From positions 64,158 to 124,118 of the forward strand of contig JAAYQM010000014.1 in the NCBI GenBank assembly GCA_012519315.1: a stretch of DNA of 59,961 nt. Direction: 5' to 3'. Of the stretch, positions 1 through 8,318 are shown piece after piece (position 1 is the first letter of the stretch; every line of letters begins with the position of its first letter). The position numbers were made by a program, and so were the translations under genes. The notes under the pieces were generated by a model. It made no database searches, had not been told where the DNA came from, and worked only from the letters and a program-made list of their open reading frames with translations. This DNA comes from Clostridiales bacterium (GTDB lineage: Bacteria; Bacillota; Clostridia; Oscillospirales; CAG-272).

Positions 1-384
1 GTAGAGCGCAACACCTTCTGCCAAGGCAACGAAGATAAGAGCTTTACCGAAGGCTTTGGGGTTTTCGCTGATAGCGCCGACGGCGGCTGAGGCAGAGGAT
101 GCAACTGCAATGCCGGCACCGATGCAGGAAAGACCGGTGGCAAGAGCGGCGCCTAAAAGCCCGAGCCCCGACCCGATTGATGTCCCGGCAGCAGTCGTGT
201 TTTCTTCAACGGTTTGGGCGGCTACAGGGAAGGCAAAAACACAGAGACAGAGACAGGCGCAGAGGACGATGTTTGTAAACAGGGCAATGCGTTTGGCACG
301 GGCAGATTTTGCAAGGGGGGAGATGGCAAGGGCTAGGGGCAGCATACAGATGGCAAATATGAAGGTTAAAATCAGAGCGTTCAT
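1..384 (-). CDS. ntpK: V-type ATPase subunit K (proteolipid ring), 3' end beyond window
   Basis: This is the membrane proteolipid that forms the ion-translocating ring of the V-type ATPase. Translation from ATG at 384 stays open for 128 codons to the window edge. It gives an N-terminal hydrophobic hairpin (residues about 1-55), a short polar linker, and then a Gly/Ala-rich c-subunit helix ending in the motif ALAEGVALY, whose Glu is the ion-binding carboxylate. Only one hairpin of the typical c-subunit sequence is visible, and the N-terminal pair looks degenerate, a form I associate with clostridial V-ATPases. It lies 61 bp downstream of ntpI in the same direction. The gap holds a perfect 12-bp hairpin just upstream of a weak AAAGAG ribosome site. 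The last residues of the protein are outside the window. Confidence 0.93.
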   Translation of the reverse strand, partial: MNALILTFIFAICMLPLALAISPLAKSARAKRIALFTNIVLCACLCLCVFAFPVAAQTVEENTTAAGTSIGSGLGLLGAALATGLSCIGAGIAVASSASAAVGAISENPKAFGKALIFVALAEGVALY

Positions 385-394
385 TTTTTTCTCT

Positions 395-420
395 TTAGTC
401 TGTCAGAACTGACAGACTAA
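395..420 (-). promoter_or_regulatory. Perfect hairpin in the ntpI-ntpK gap
   Basis: TTAGTCTGTCAG and its exact complement are separated by two bases, giving a 12-bp stem 11 bases before the ntpK ATG. No T-run follows on the minus strand, so it does not look like an intrinsic terminator. An RNA-processing or 5'-end stabilising element for the highly translated ring subunit is an inference. Confidence 0.6.
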
Positions 421-445
421 TTTTCCTTTGCATATTTTTAAAATT

Positions 446-2377
446 TTATTGTGAATCGGTGGCACCGAGCACCAGTTTGCGGGGGTAATCGATCATATAG
501 CCGTCTCCGTCGAAGAAACGACCGAAGAGCTCGTAAAACTCAAGTCTGAGCACCTGAATACCTACAATCAGCCCTTCAAATCCGATGACAAACAGGTTGC
601 CCAGGATGAGAATGAGGGGACTGTGTCCTCCATTTGCCGACTGGGCAAGCAGAAACACAACGGTCATCATACCGACATGGCTGAGGGCAAAGGCGCCGAT
701 ACGAATAAAGGAGATGGTATTTGTTATAAAGGAAAGTATAACCTCGAATAGCTCAAAGAAGCTTTCAAGAAGGAACTCCAGCTTGTTTTTAGGCATCCAG
801 TCTTTTTTGAGTTGTAGGAGGGCGGAAAGGGGTGCCGAGAAGAACAAAAGGGAGAGCATTAGGACAATTATGGCGACAAGGAGCCATGCTGGGATAAAAA
901 GAGCGGCAATATCAAAAATTCCTATGGCAACAATGACGAAGGCCAGATATAGAAATAGTCCTGCCAGCCCGTTGGGCGAAAGAAGAAATTTTTTGTTATT
1001 ACGTTGACGGATACCATTACAGATATTGAGGATCATAACCGTTATGATCATAACTGCACCGATACCGACGGCGGCAAAAAGGGTAGTGTTAATGTTTTCC
1101 ATAGGATTGAAGCCGTGGATGATGTCCTCAAATCCGAAAACAGAGCCGTAAAAGAATCCGAATATAGTAGAAGAAACACCTATCATTGCGATGATTTTTC
1201 CAAGATTTGCGCGTTTTGCAAACCATATCAAGGCACCGGCAAGAGTGAGAACAAGACCTTGCCCCACATCTCCGAACATCAAGCCAAAGAAGATAAAATA
1301 GGTGATGGCTACAAAAGGGGTGGGATCCATCTCGTTATAGGAGGGAAGTCCGTACATTTTGACAAAATCCTCAAAGGGACGAAAAACAGGATTGTTTTTG
1401 ATGATTGTAGGAGGAGCCTGTCTGTCAAAGGCTGCCGGTTTTTCAATGGTGCAGGAGACCGTTTCTATTTGATCGAGTGACTTTGCCAGAGAATTAGTGC
1501 GGCTGGCAGGAATCCATCCGGCAATGCAGAAATTTCCTTTTGCAAGGGTAGTATGTTTTCGCAGCTCGAACATACGGTTGAGACTGAGAATTTGCTCGGC
1601 ATAGGTGCGCAAGGTCGCCTCGTGCGTGGCTCGGAACTCGGTCATCTCCAGTTCCAAATTGGAGAGTTCTTCTTTGTACCTGTCAATATCCGCAAGGAAA
1701 CTGTTGATTTCTTCAATAGGGCGTCTATGCGCCTTGTCCGAGATGTAGGTTCTTTCAAAGCCGAGGGAGTTAAAAAGGGCATCCACCCTTGAGGCTTGTG
1801 ATCTGACCGCGAAATACATTCCCCATACTTCCTGCCGATCAATCGAGGAGGGGAAGAAAAAGACGTCCTTAAGGTCAGCGGAATACATTTGAATGCTTTC
1901 ATAGCTTTCCCTCGGAAGCCGACCGAATCGGAATCGGAAATACTCAAAATTGACAAGCCGATCGATTGTAATATTGCTGTCCTTAAGATGCTCAAGCTGA
2001 GATACAATCTGCTCCGACTCTTTGATGGAGGAGATCAGAGCCTGCTTGCGTTGTGTCATCTCAGCATAGTTTTTTTGCAGCTCGTCAAGGTGGCGGGCAA
2101 TGTCTATTAATTCTTCATCGCCGATAGGTTCTGCCGGCTTGCTGCTCGGTTCCCAATGAATCTGAATGCCGAAGCTTTTGCATAGACCGTCAAGCATAGA
2201 AATTATTGCAGTGTATGGATTTGCCTCGCCCTTGATGATATGATATCCGGTTTGTCCGACAATATCAGCCGCATTTTCAAAATGGAAGTCGGGGTCGGCG
2301 GCACAAACGGACAATGCTTCTTCATAGTGACCTTCATCGCCGGTTGCAACTATCAATTTAAGCTTTACAACAGCCAT
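446..2377 (-). CDS. ntpI: V-type ATPase subunit I
   Basis: This is the large membrane stator subunit (the equivalent of eukaryotic Vph1) of the V-type ATPase, which holds the half-channels facing the K ring. The N-terminal half (about 1-340) is soluble with coiled-coil character. The C-terminal half holds about seven membrane segments, starting near the motif FGDVGQG, and the conserved SFIRIGAFALSH stretch with the essential Arg. At about 643 aa it is family length. I chose ATG at 2377, giving MAVVKLK, because a GAAAGGACA ribosome site sits at the right distance. A longer frame to 2395 would place that site inside the gene. It follows ntpC and precedes ntpK. Confidence 0.95.
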   Translation of the reverse strand: MAVVKLKLIVATGDEGHYEEALSVCAADPDFHFENAADIVGQTGYHIIKGEANPYTAIISMLDGLCKSFGIQIHWEPSSKPAEPIGDEELIDIARHLDELQKNYAEMTQRKQALISSIKESEQIVSQLEHLKDSNITIDRLVNFEYFRFRFGRLPRESYESIQMYSADLKDVFFFPSSIDRQEVWGMYFAVRSQASRVDALFNSLGFERTYISDKAHRRPIEEINSFLADIDRYKEELSNLELEMTEFRATHEATLRTYAEQILSLNRMFELRKHTTLAKGNFCIAGWIPASRTNSLAKSLDQIETVSCTIEKPAAFDRQAPPTIIKNNPVFRPFEDFVKMYGLPSYNEMDPTPFVAITYFIFFGLMFGDVGQGLVLTLAGALIWFAKRANLGKIIAMIGVSSTIFGFFYGSVFGFEDIIHGFNPMENINTTLFAAVGIGAVMIITVMILNICNGIRQRNNKKFLLSPNGLAGLFLYLAFVIVAIGIFDIAALFIPAWLLVAIIVLMLSLLFFSAPLSALLQLKKDWMPKNKLEFLLESFFELFEVILSFITNTISFIRIGAFALSHVGMMTVVFLLAQSANGGHSPLILILGNLFVIGFEGLIVGIQVLRLEFYELFGRFFDGDGYMIDYPRKLVLGATDSQ

Positions 2378-2477
2378 TTTTTGCTGTCCTTTCAATATTT
2401 TTGCGTATTATATAGATTTTACATAATGGAAAACAGGGATGCCGCTATTGCCGACAAGGGTTAATTGCCGGCGGCGA

Positions 2478-3545
2478 TTACAGCACCAAGGAATGTTCGC
2501 CGAGAGAAGGGGGGAGACTGTATCGGATTGCCTCTATTGCGTGAATAATGTTGTTTACTTCAATTCCCTTCAGAATAAGAAAGCCGTATACTGTCATCAA
2601 AGAGTGTCCCGGGTTGCGGGTGAGCTTTTCGGCGTGCTTTTTCATGTAGTATTCAATGATGTTTCCCTGATATTTGTCGGCGTTAAGCAGTTCTGAAAAA
2701 CCGGGGAAGATCGAGTCGCATATTTCCAGCGCTCGGGCATCATTCTGAGCGGAGGCGATACGGGTAATATCGCCGTCTGTCAAATGCAGTCGCAGGGGAA
2801 TGAGATAGGATAAAAGGTTGGATACAGAGGTCATCTCCCCTTTAGACACCTTGGCAAAGCGGCGCATCCGCATGATTTTGACAAGATTTATCAGATCGAC
2901 CCTGTAGGTGAGGGCGGTGCGAAAGGCTGCTGCATCGGCGCGATTGAGCACTTTAGCATCGCTGTAATAAAGCTTATGATAATAGTGTTTATAGAGTAGC
3001 GACTCAAGAAGCAGAAAGTCAAAATCCTGTGTACCCGACAACATAGGCCCACAGGATTGATAATATTCGGTTCCTGACAGAGCGTCAAGCAGCTCTGAGG
3101 GTGTACGCGACGAGAAAATCCTGTGGAAATTCAAATCCGAATGATGATTGAAAAAAGTAGGAAGGCGGTATAAATGATCGCTCTCGGTACCGGTGAGGCA
3201 GGTTTTGATCGCCTCCAGCAAATAATACACCTCGAACTCTCTCAAAAGCCCTGCGAAAAAGCTGCGCTCCGCCCCGTGGGAAAATTTGTAAAAACGTACA
3301 TAAACCTCGATAAGGTTTTGTTCAAGCAGATATTCAAGGGTAGATCTGCCGATACGGCTCGGCTCGATCTGTTCGAAGGTGGAGCGGTAGGACGGAAGGT
3401 TTCGAAGGTAGTCTGCCGCTTCGGGCAGAGATTTTGTTAAAAGCAGCTCGCTATACTGCTCTTTTTTCAATAGCATTCCCATCAGGCATCGGCTTTTTGC
3501 GGTCAATGCCTCGTATCCGGCGATTTTCGTTGTGGGCACCTCCAA
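2478..3545 (-). CDS. ntpC: V-type ATPase subunit C
   Basis: This subunit is the central-stalk socket linking the rotor to the K ring. The frame of about 350 aa has the family's all-helical, repeated pattern (IAGYEALTAKSRCLMGMLL at the start, many aromatic and Leu positions). The start is unclear. No ATG lies near the N-terminus. TTG at 3545 and GTG at 3539 are in frame, but the strong GGAGGTG ribosome site (3542-3536) overlaps them. The codon placed ideally behind that site, where relatives have Met-Lys, is ACG at 3530. I give the longest conventional frame. It lies between the G-like subunit (15-bp gap) and ntpI. Confidence 0.9.
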   Translation of the reverse strand: MEVPTTKIAGYEALTAKSRCLMGMLLKKEQYSELLLTKSLPEAADYLRNLPSYRSTFEQIEPSRIGRSTLEYLLEQNLIEVYVRFYKFSHGAERSFFAGLLREFEVYYLLEAIKTCLTGTESDHLYRLPTFFNHHSDLNFHRIFSSRTPSELLDALSGTEYYQSCGPMLSGTQDFDFLLLESLLYKHYYHKLYYSDAKVLNRADAAAFRTALTYRVDLINLVKIMRMRRFAKVSKGEMTSVSNLLSYLIPLRLHLTDGDITRIASAQNDARALEICDSIFPGFSELLNADKYQGNIIEYYMKKHAEKLTRNPGHSLMTVYGFLILKGIEVNNIIHAIEAIRYSLPPSLGEHSLVL

Positions 3546-3560
3546 AGATCGATGTTAGGC

Positions 3561-3887
3561 TTATCGATTGGCATCAGTAATATTTGAAAAAATTTCGTCA
3601 ACCCAGGAGTCGAGATTGTCCTTTGACGCCTGCTCAAGTGCGCGCAGCCGCTCCTCGTAAAGACGATTGATCTCTTCGATTTTTTTTGCAAGTGTTTCGG
3701 CATCGTATGCGCGTGCCGCTTCAATTTGAGCGTGTGCGGCTTCTGTGTGCTGCGCGCGGATGGCATCGAGTTCGGCGGCGATGCGGGCATCCAGACTATC
3801 ACGGTCCGCTTTTGCCTCGTCTACAATTTTGCGAGCCGACATTTCAATTTCGATAATTTGATTAATAATCTGCTCCATTGTTTTCAT
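3561..3887 (-). CDS. V-type ATPase peripheral-stalk subunit G/H-like
   Basis: This is a small, highly charged protein of 108 aa predicted to be almost entirely coiled coil, rich in Glu, Ala, Lys and Arg. It starts MKTMEQIINQIIEIEMSARK. This pattern and its position at the head of the ATPase genes fit the G/H (NtpF-type) peripheral-stalk subunit that pairs with subunit E. Family sequence identity is too low for a firmer call without a profile search. The next gene downstream is ntpC. ATG at 3878 (fourth codon) is an alternative start. Confidence 0.75.
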   Translation of the reverse strand: MKTMEQIINQIIEIEMSARKIVDEAKADRDSLDARIAAELDAIRAQHTEAAHAQIEAARAYDAETLAKKIEEINRLYEERLRALEQASKDNLDSWVDEIFSNITDANR

Positions 3888-3935
3888 GTTTTTACCCTAA
3901 TTGATAAAAATATCAATTTATCCTTAAGTTCGGAA

Positions 3936-5294
3936 TCAGTTTTTGAGGCTATGAATCGGCGCCGGAATACGCCCCATGCGGGAAATAAACCGTTCTGGGG
4001 AGGCTGTGTTCAGCTTCATGACGGGAGAATGACCAAGGAGACCACCAAACTCAACAGAGTCTCCCACGGTTTTTCCATATGCCGGAATTACACGAACGGC
4101 AGTCGTTTTGTTGTTGACAACTCCGATTGAAATTTCATCAGCGATAAGGGCGCTGATGACGGCATCGGGCGTATCGCCCGGAACGACGATCATATCAAGA
4201 CCGACCGAGCAAACTGCGGTCATAGCCTCGAGCTTTTCAATTGTCAGGGTGCCGCGCTCGACGGCGGCGATCATGCCGGCATCCTCAGATACGGGGATAA
4301 AGGCGCCGGACAGCCCGCCGACATGAGAAGAAGCCATGACACCGCCTTTTTTGACGGCATCGTTAAGCAGGGCAAGAGCGGCGGTTGTGCCGTGGGCACC
4401 GCAGGATTCAAGCCCCATCTCCTCAAGAATATGGGCTACCGAGTCCCCGGCGGCAGGCGTCGGGGCGAGGGAGAGATCGACAATTCCATAGGGAATGCCT
4501 AGTCTGCGTGAAGCTTCATAGGCAACAAGCTGACCGACTCTGGTAATTTTAAAGGCGGTTTTTTTAATAACATCGGCTAGGGTGCTGAAATCACAGTCGC
4601 CGGCACGCTTAACGGCGCAGGCCACAACACCGGGACCTGAGACACCGACATTGATAACCGAGTCCGGCTCTCCTATGCCGTGGAAGGCGCCTGCCATAAA
4701 GGGATTATCTTCCGGGACGTTGGCAAAAACAACCAGTTTTGCGCAACCGATTGAGTTTTCGTCACGGGTAAGATAGGCGGTACGCTTGATGATTGAACCA
4801 AGCTCCGCAACGGCATCCATGTTTATGCCCGCTTTGGTGGAGGCGACATTCACCGAGGAGCAGACGCGATGCGTTTCGGCAAGGGCGTCCGGTATGGCGG
4901 ATATCATATTACGTGCGCCGACGGTCATTCCTTTTTGAACCAGTGCGCTAAAGCCGCCTATAAAGTTTATGCCGAGGGTGTCGGCCGCTTTTTCAAGTGT
5001 TGTTGCAATTTTAATGTACTCGTCAGGACCGGCGGCTCCCCCGACCATCGAGATGGGCGTTACCGATACCCGCTTGTTAATTATCGGAACACCGTAAAAC
5101 TTCTCAATTTCATGAGCACAGCTAACAAGATTTTTTGCCGTCTGTGTGATTTTGTCGTATATCTTATCGCACAGACGGCCTATATCGTCACAAGTACAGT
5201 CAAGCAAGGAAATCCCCATGGTTATGGTGCGGATATCCAGCTTTTCCTCGCGAATCATGTTAATAGTTTCAAGTATATCTGCAGTATTGAGCAT
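3936..5294 (-). CDS. DUF711 / UPF0210 (PFL-family) protein
   Basis: This 452-aa protein belongs to the UPF0210 (DUF711) family, whose structure resembles glycyl-radical enzymes but whose reaction is not established. Recognisable stretches are [10 protein letters not shown] near the start, [11 protein letters not shown], a Gly-rich [11 protein letters not shown] and [10 protein letters not shown]. Length is typical (about 450 aa). The ATG has a GGAG site upstream. The partner gene, a one-domain ACT protein, lies immediately upstream, and this pairing is conserved in many Firmicutes. The ATPase genes follow 48 bp downstream. I make no claim about catalytic function. Confidence 0.93.
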   Translation of the reverse strand: MLNTADILETINMIREEKLDIRTITMGISLLDCTCDDIGRLCDKIYDKITQTAKNLVSCAHEIEKFYGVPIINKRVSVTPISMVGGAAGPDEYIKIATTLEKAADTLGINFIGGFSALVQKGMTVGARNMISAIPDALAETHRVCSSVNVASTKAGINMDAVAELGSIIKRTAYLTRDENSIGCAKLVVFANVPEDNPFMAGAFHGIGEPDSVINVGVSGPGVVACAVKRAGDCDFSTLADVIKKTAFKITRVGQLVAYEASRRLGIPYGIVDLSLAPTPAAGDSVAHILEEMGLESCGAHGTTAALALLNDAVKKGGVMASSHVGGLSGAFIPVSEDAGMIAAVERGTLTIEKLEAMTAVCSVGLDMIVVPGDTPDAVISALIADEISIGVVNNKTTAVRVIPAYGKTVGDSVEFGGLLGHSPVMKLNTASPERFISRMGRIPAPIHSLKN

Positions 5295-5327
5295 ATTGCA
5301 CTCCTGTATCTGGGATTTGCATCCTGA

Positions 5328-5597
5328 TTATATTTTATGCATTGAGTTGAAAATATCCTCATGCATGGTGCGTATTTCAAGATGATTTTCTTGACCCAAG
5401 CGTGCCATTTTATCTACAAATTCGGAAAAAGGTATTTCCAATTCGCTGATATCAATCAGCATAATCATGGCAAAATAGTCCTTGAGAACGCTCTGTGATA
5501 TGTCTATGATATTGGCCTTGTATCGTGCGCATTCGCCGCTGACGCGGGCAATGATGCCGATATTGTCCCGTCCGATGACCGTTACAACTGCTTTTAT
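5328..5597 (-). CDS. ACT-domain protein (UPF0237) with a non-canonical start codon
   Basis: This is a single ACT domain of 89 aa, the usual size for UPF0237. It contains VVTVIGRDNIGIIARVSGE near the start and ends HEDIFNSMHKI, both family signatures. ACT domains generally bind small ligands such as amino acids, and this one probably controls the DUF711 partner downstream. No ATG, GTG or TTG occurs in frame between the upstream stop and the conserved region. The codon at the family's start position is ATA (5597-5595), nine bases behind an AAAGGA site. CTG at 5606 is the only other near-start codon, and it touches that site. The gene would be missed by standard start rules. Confidence 0.85.
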   Translation of the reverse strand: MKAVVTVIGRDNIGIIARVSGECARYKANIIDISQSVLKDYFAMIMLIDISELEIPFSEFVDKMARLGQENHLEIRTMHEDIFNSMHKI

Positions 5598-5679
5598 ATC
5601 GATCAGTCCTTTCAGTATATTTGTATTAATAATTATACATTAATTATATTAGTATATCAGTATATCTTTAACTCATTAT

Positions 5680-5708
5680 ACTATACAACAAAATTTGCGA
5701 CTTATCAA
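5680..5708 (-). promoter_or_regulatory. Promoter for the ACT-DUF711-V-ATPase genes
   Basis: On the minus strand, TTGATA (5708-5703) and TATAGT (5685-5680) are separated by 17 bases. The expected transcript has a leader of about 75 nt before the ACT gene. It is divergent from the rpmG promoter. Confidence 0.6.
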
Positions 5709-5794
5709 GTGTTGAAATGCAGATTGTTTGAACATTAAAGTAAATTTTTATATTGTTAATATACAAAAAAGGGCTGATATTGCCTAAAAAACTC

Positions 5795-5823
5795 TTGACA
5801 ATCCATGTGGATAATGATAGAAT
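5795..5823 (+). promoter_or_regulatory. Promoter of rpmG-secE-nusG with an embedded DnaA box
   Basis: TTGACA (5795-5800) and TAGAAT (5818-5823) are 17 bases apart. The spacer contains TGTGGATAA (5806-5814), the exact complement of the DnaA box TTATCCACA. The transcript would have a leader of about 140 nt. The leader includes a GC-rich stretch (5877-5935) with short inverted repeats that I cannot assign. Confidence 0.8.
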
Positions 5824-5972
5824 AGATTTACCTCTGCAGAGGAGGTTTTTTTGTTGTCCCTATAAAACGAAAGAATCGCCCCCTGCTTTGAGGGAGGTAC
5901 GGACGGTTTTTTACCGTCGGAAACACAGAGCCGGCTATGCCGAGCTTGATTTTAATTGGGAGGTGCCGACAA

Positions 5973-6122
5973 ATGAGAGTCAAGATTACACTGGCATGCA
6001 CTGAGTGCAAGCAAAGAAACTATGACACTAAGAAGAACAAGAAGAATGATCCTGACAGGCTTGAGATGAACAAGTTTTGCAGGTTCTGCCGCAAACACAC
6101 TCTTCATAAAGAAACAAAGTAG
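5973..6122 (+). CDS. rpmG: Large-subunit ribosomal protein L33
   Basis: This 49-aa basic protein is L33 of the 50S subunit. It is the zinc-binding (Cys-plus) form: CTEC and CRFC supply the two CxxC knuckles. It starts [13 protein letters not shown] behind a GGGAGGTG ribosome site. A frame on the same strand beginning at 5937 only extends it artificially. secE follows after 15 bp, the standard rpmG-secE-nusG order of Firmicutes. Confidence 0.97.
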   Translation: MRVKITLACTECKQRNYDTKKNKKNDPDRLEMNKFCRFCRKHTLHKETK

Positions 6123-6137
6123 TATAGGGGGAGAAAG

Positions 6138-6410
6138 ATGGCAGACTTAAACAAGCAGAAATCTGCTGCTTCCGAAAAAAAGGAAGTATCCAAAAAGAAC
6201 AAGAAAAGCAAAAGATCCCTCGGTGAAAGGCTCAAGAAATTTTGGCGCGACTATAAAAGTGAGCTTTTGAAAATTGTATGGTGTCCCTGGAAACAGGTGC
6301 GTAAAAATTCGACCCTCGTTATCGTTGCTGTTATCATAATCAGTGCTGTAATCGGCCTGCTTGACTTTGGATTCTCAAATGCTATTGTGTATTTGGGAAA
6401 ACTGATTTAA
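6138..6410 (+). CDS. secE: Preprotein translocase subunit SecE
   Basis: SecE clamps the SecYEG channel in the cytoplasmic membrane. The 90-aa protein has a long Lys/Ser-rich N-terminus, the amphipathic segment with YKSELLKIVWCPWKQV (relatives have KKVTWPs here), and one membrane helix at about 58-82. The gene is preceded by GGGGGAGA and lies 12 bp from nusG. Its single-helix form is normal for Gram-positive bacteria. Confidence 0.97.
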   Translation: MADLNKQKSAASEKKEVSKKNKKSKRSLGERLKKFWRDYKSELLKIVWCPWKQVRKNSTLVIVAVIIISAVIGLLDFGFSNAIVYLGKLI

Positions 6411-6422
6411 ACGGGGATTAAA

Positions 6423-6974
6423 ATGAGCGATATTAATGAAATGAATTTCGGCCCTCGATGGTATGTCGCGCATACCTACTCGGGTTATGAAAACAAGGTC
6501 AAGGCAAACCTGCAGAAGATTATCGAGAATCGTGGGCTCGGGCATCTTTTTTTCGATATCAAAATCCCGGTTGAAACGATTGTTGAAACATACAGAGAAA
6601 ATGATACCGAGATGGAACGGGAGATCGAACATAAAATTTTTCCGAGCTATATTTTGATAAAGATGATCATGACTGATGAGAGCTGGCACATTGTCCGTAA
6701 TATCCGGGGTGTTACCGGCTTTGTCGGACCGGGCTCAAAGCCGATCCCTCTTACCGATGAAGAGGTGGAAGAGCTGAATGTCGAGGTGCGCACCGTTCAT
6801 CCTTCTTGCAAGGTTGGAGACAGAGTTGTTATTACAAATGGTCTTTTTAAAGGCTATAAAGGTGTTGTCAACGAAATTTCGGAGGATAAAAAGACGGTTA
6901 CCGTTATTATTTCTACCGAGAAGCGGGACACGCCTGTCAGACTTGATGCGATTGATATCAAGCTGAGCAAATAA
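6423..6974 (+). CDS. nusG: Transcription termination/antitermination factor NusG
   Basis: NusG binds RNA polymerase and modulates pausing, and couples to Rho or ribosomes. The NGN domain (about 10-120) starts with PRWYVAHTYSGYENKV and includes the conserved FPSYILIKM and VRNIRGVTGFVG. A KOW domain (about 130-180) carries the GLFKGYKGVV loop. At 183 aa it is family length. It is followed by the rplK leader. Confidence 0.97.
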   Translation: MSDINEMNFGPRWYVAHTYSGYENKVKANLQKIIENRGLGHLFFDIKIPVETIVETYRENDTEMEREIEHKIFPSYILIKMIMTDESWHIVRNIRGVTGFVGPGSKPIPLTDEEVEELNVEVRTVHPSCKVGDRVVITNGLFKGYKGVVNEISEDKKTVTVIISTEKRDTPVRLDAIDIKLSK

Positions 6975-7025
6975 TTATCTTGGTTTTTATTACTTTTACA
7001 AAGCATCTGCTGTCATGAGCAGAAA

Positions 7026-7096
7026 GGTCCTTTCAGGACAAAGTGGGAGGGAGAAAATATTTAACCATTCTCCCGCAACATTTACCACATTCGGAG
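7026..7096 (+). promoter_or_regulatory. rplK (L11) 5' leader hairpins
   Basis: The 135-bp gap before rplK contains a small hairpin (GTCC/GGAC, 7027-7039). It is followed by a larger one with GTGGGAGGGAGAA at 7043-7055 facing TTCTCCC and CCAC (7068-7088). A similar GTGGGAG...CCAC arrangement is a usual feature before rplK in Firmicutes, where L1 binding to the mRNA is known in other bacteria. The specific ligand here is inferred. Confidence 0.5.
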
Positions 7097-7109
7097 GTGT
7101 AAATAAATC

Positions 7110-7535
7110 ATGGCAAAAAAAATATTAGGCTATATTAAGCTTCAGCTTCCCGCTGGAAAAGCAACTCCCCAGCCGCCGGTCGGTCCTGCTCTGGGTCAGT
7201 ACGGCGTGTCCATTCCCAACTTTACTAAAGAATTTAATGAGAGAACAAAGGGCGATATGGGTCTGACTATTCCGGTGGTTATTACTGTGTTTGCAGACCG
7301 CTCCTTCACTTTTATTACAAAGACGCCCCCTGCAGCTGTCCTTATTAAAAAGGCCTGTGGAATCGAGAACGGCTCCGCAGTACCGAACAAGACAAAGGTT
7401 GCTTCTATTACCAAGGAGCAAATCCGTAAAATCGCAGAAACTAAGATGCCCGATCTTAACGCAGCCTCTATCGAAGCTGCTATGAAGATGGTCGCGGGAA
7501 CTGCCCGCAGCATGGGCGTTACGGTTGTTGACTAA
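7110..7535 (+). CDS. rplK: Large-subunit ribosomal protein L11
   Basis: L11 (141 aa) forms the GTPase-associated centre of the 50S subunit with L10/L7/L12. It has the Pro-rich N-terminal segment [20 protein letters not shown] and the C-terminal RNA-binding helices ending [13 protein letters not shown] strong GGAGGTG ribosome site precedes it and rplA follows after 15 bp. Confidence 0.98.
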   Translation: MAKKILGYIKLQLPAGKATPQPPVGPALGQYGVSIPNFTKEFNERTKGDMGLTIPVVITVFADRSFTFITKTPPAAVLIKKACGIENGSAVPNKTKVASITKEQIRKIAETKMPDLNAASIEAAMKMVAGTARSMGVTVVD

Positions 7536-7550
7536 GGAGGGCGGAAGAAA

Positions 7551-8243
7551 ATGAAAAAGAGCAAAAAGTATATAGATAGCGCAAAGCTGATAGATAAAAC
7601 AAAGCTCTATGACCCGTCAGAGGCCATAGATCTGGTTGTTAAGACCGCTAAGGCAAAATTTGATGAGACAATAGAGCTTCATATTCGTCTTGGCGTTGAC
7701 TCTCGTCATGCCGACCAGCAGGTTCGTGGTGCGATTGTTCTCCCCAACGGAACCGGTAAAAAGGTTAGAACCCTTGTTTTTGCCAAGGGAGAGCGCGCAA
7801 AGGAAGCCGAGGAGGCCGGATCTGACTACGTGGGCGCCGAAGAGCTTGTTGCAAAGATCCAGCAGGAAAACTGGTTTGATTTTGACGTGGTTATCGCAAC
7901 ACCTGATATGATGGGTGTTATCGGACGCCTTGGAAAGCTTCTTGGTCCTAAGGGACTCATGCCTAACCCGAAGGCTGGCACTGTAACGATGGATGTTGCC
8001 CGTGCCGTTAAGGAAGCGAAGGCAGGTAAGATCGAATACCGTCTTGATAAGACCAACATTATCCACTGCCCTATAGGGAAAGCCTCTTTTGGTTCTGAAA
8101 AGCTTTTGGAGAACTTTGAGGCACTTGTCGGTGCAATTATTAAGGCTAAGCCGGCAGCGGCAAAGGGTCAGTATATAAGAAGCTGTGTAGTAGCGTCTAC
8201 AATGGGCCCCGGTGTTAAAATCGGGCATGCAAAACTGGCATAA
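7551..8243 (+). CDS. rplA: Large-subunit ribosomal protein L1
   Basis: L1 (230 aa) builds the L1 stalk and often acts as a translational repressor of its own operon. The family signature region [19 protein letters not shown] is present, followed by [12 protein letters not shown]. The operon ends here with a strong terminator. In most Firmicutes rplJ and rplL would follow directly, but here they are about 19 kb away. Confidence 0.98.
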   Translation: MKKSKKYIDSAKLIDKTKLYDPSEAIDLVVKTAKAKFDETIELHIRLGVDSRHADQQVRGAIVLPNGTGKKVRTLVFAKGERAKEAEEAGSDYVGAEELVAKIQQENWFDFDVVIATPDMMGVIGRLGKLLGPKGLMPNPKAGTVTMDVARAVKEAKAGKIEYRLDKTNIIHCPIGKASFGSEKLLENFEALVGAIIKAKPAAAKGQYIRSCVVASTMGPGVKIGHAKLA

Positions 8244-8271
8244 ATACTTGTCTGATCAATTGAATGAATTA

Positions 8272-8310
8272 TAAAAAAAACCTGATGAGCTATTGCTCAT
8301 CAGGTTTTTT
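8272..8310. terminator. Bidirectional terminator between rplA and thrS
   Basis: CCTGATGAGC and GCTCATCAGG form a 10-bp stem with a TATT loop. An A-run lies on the left and a T-run on the right, so it can stop both converging genes. Confidence 0.93.
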
Positions 8311-8318
8311 GTTGTTGC

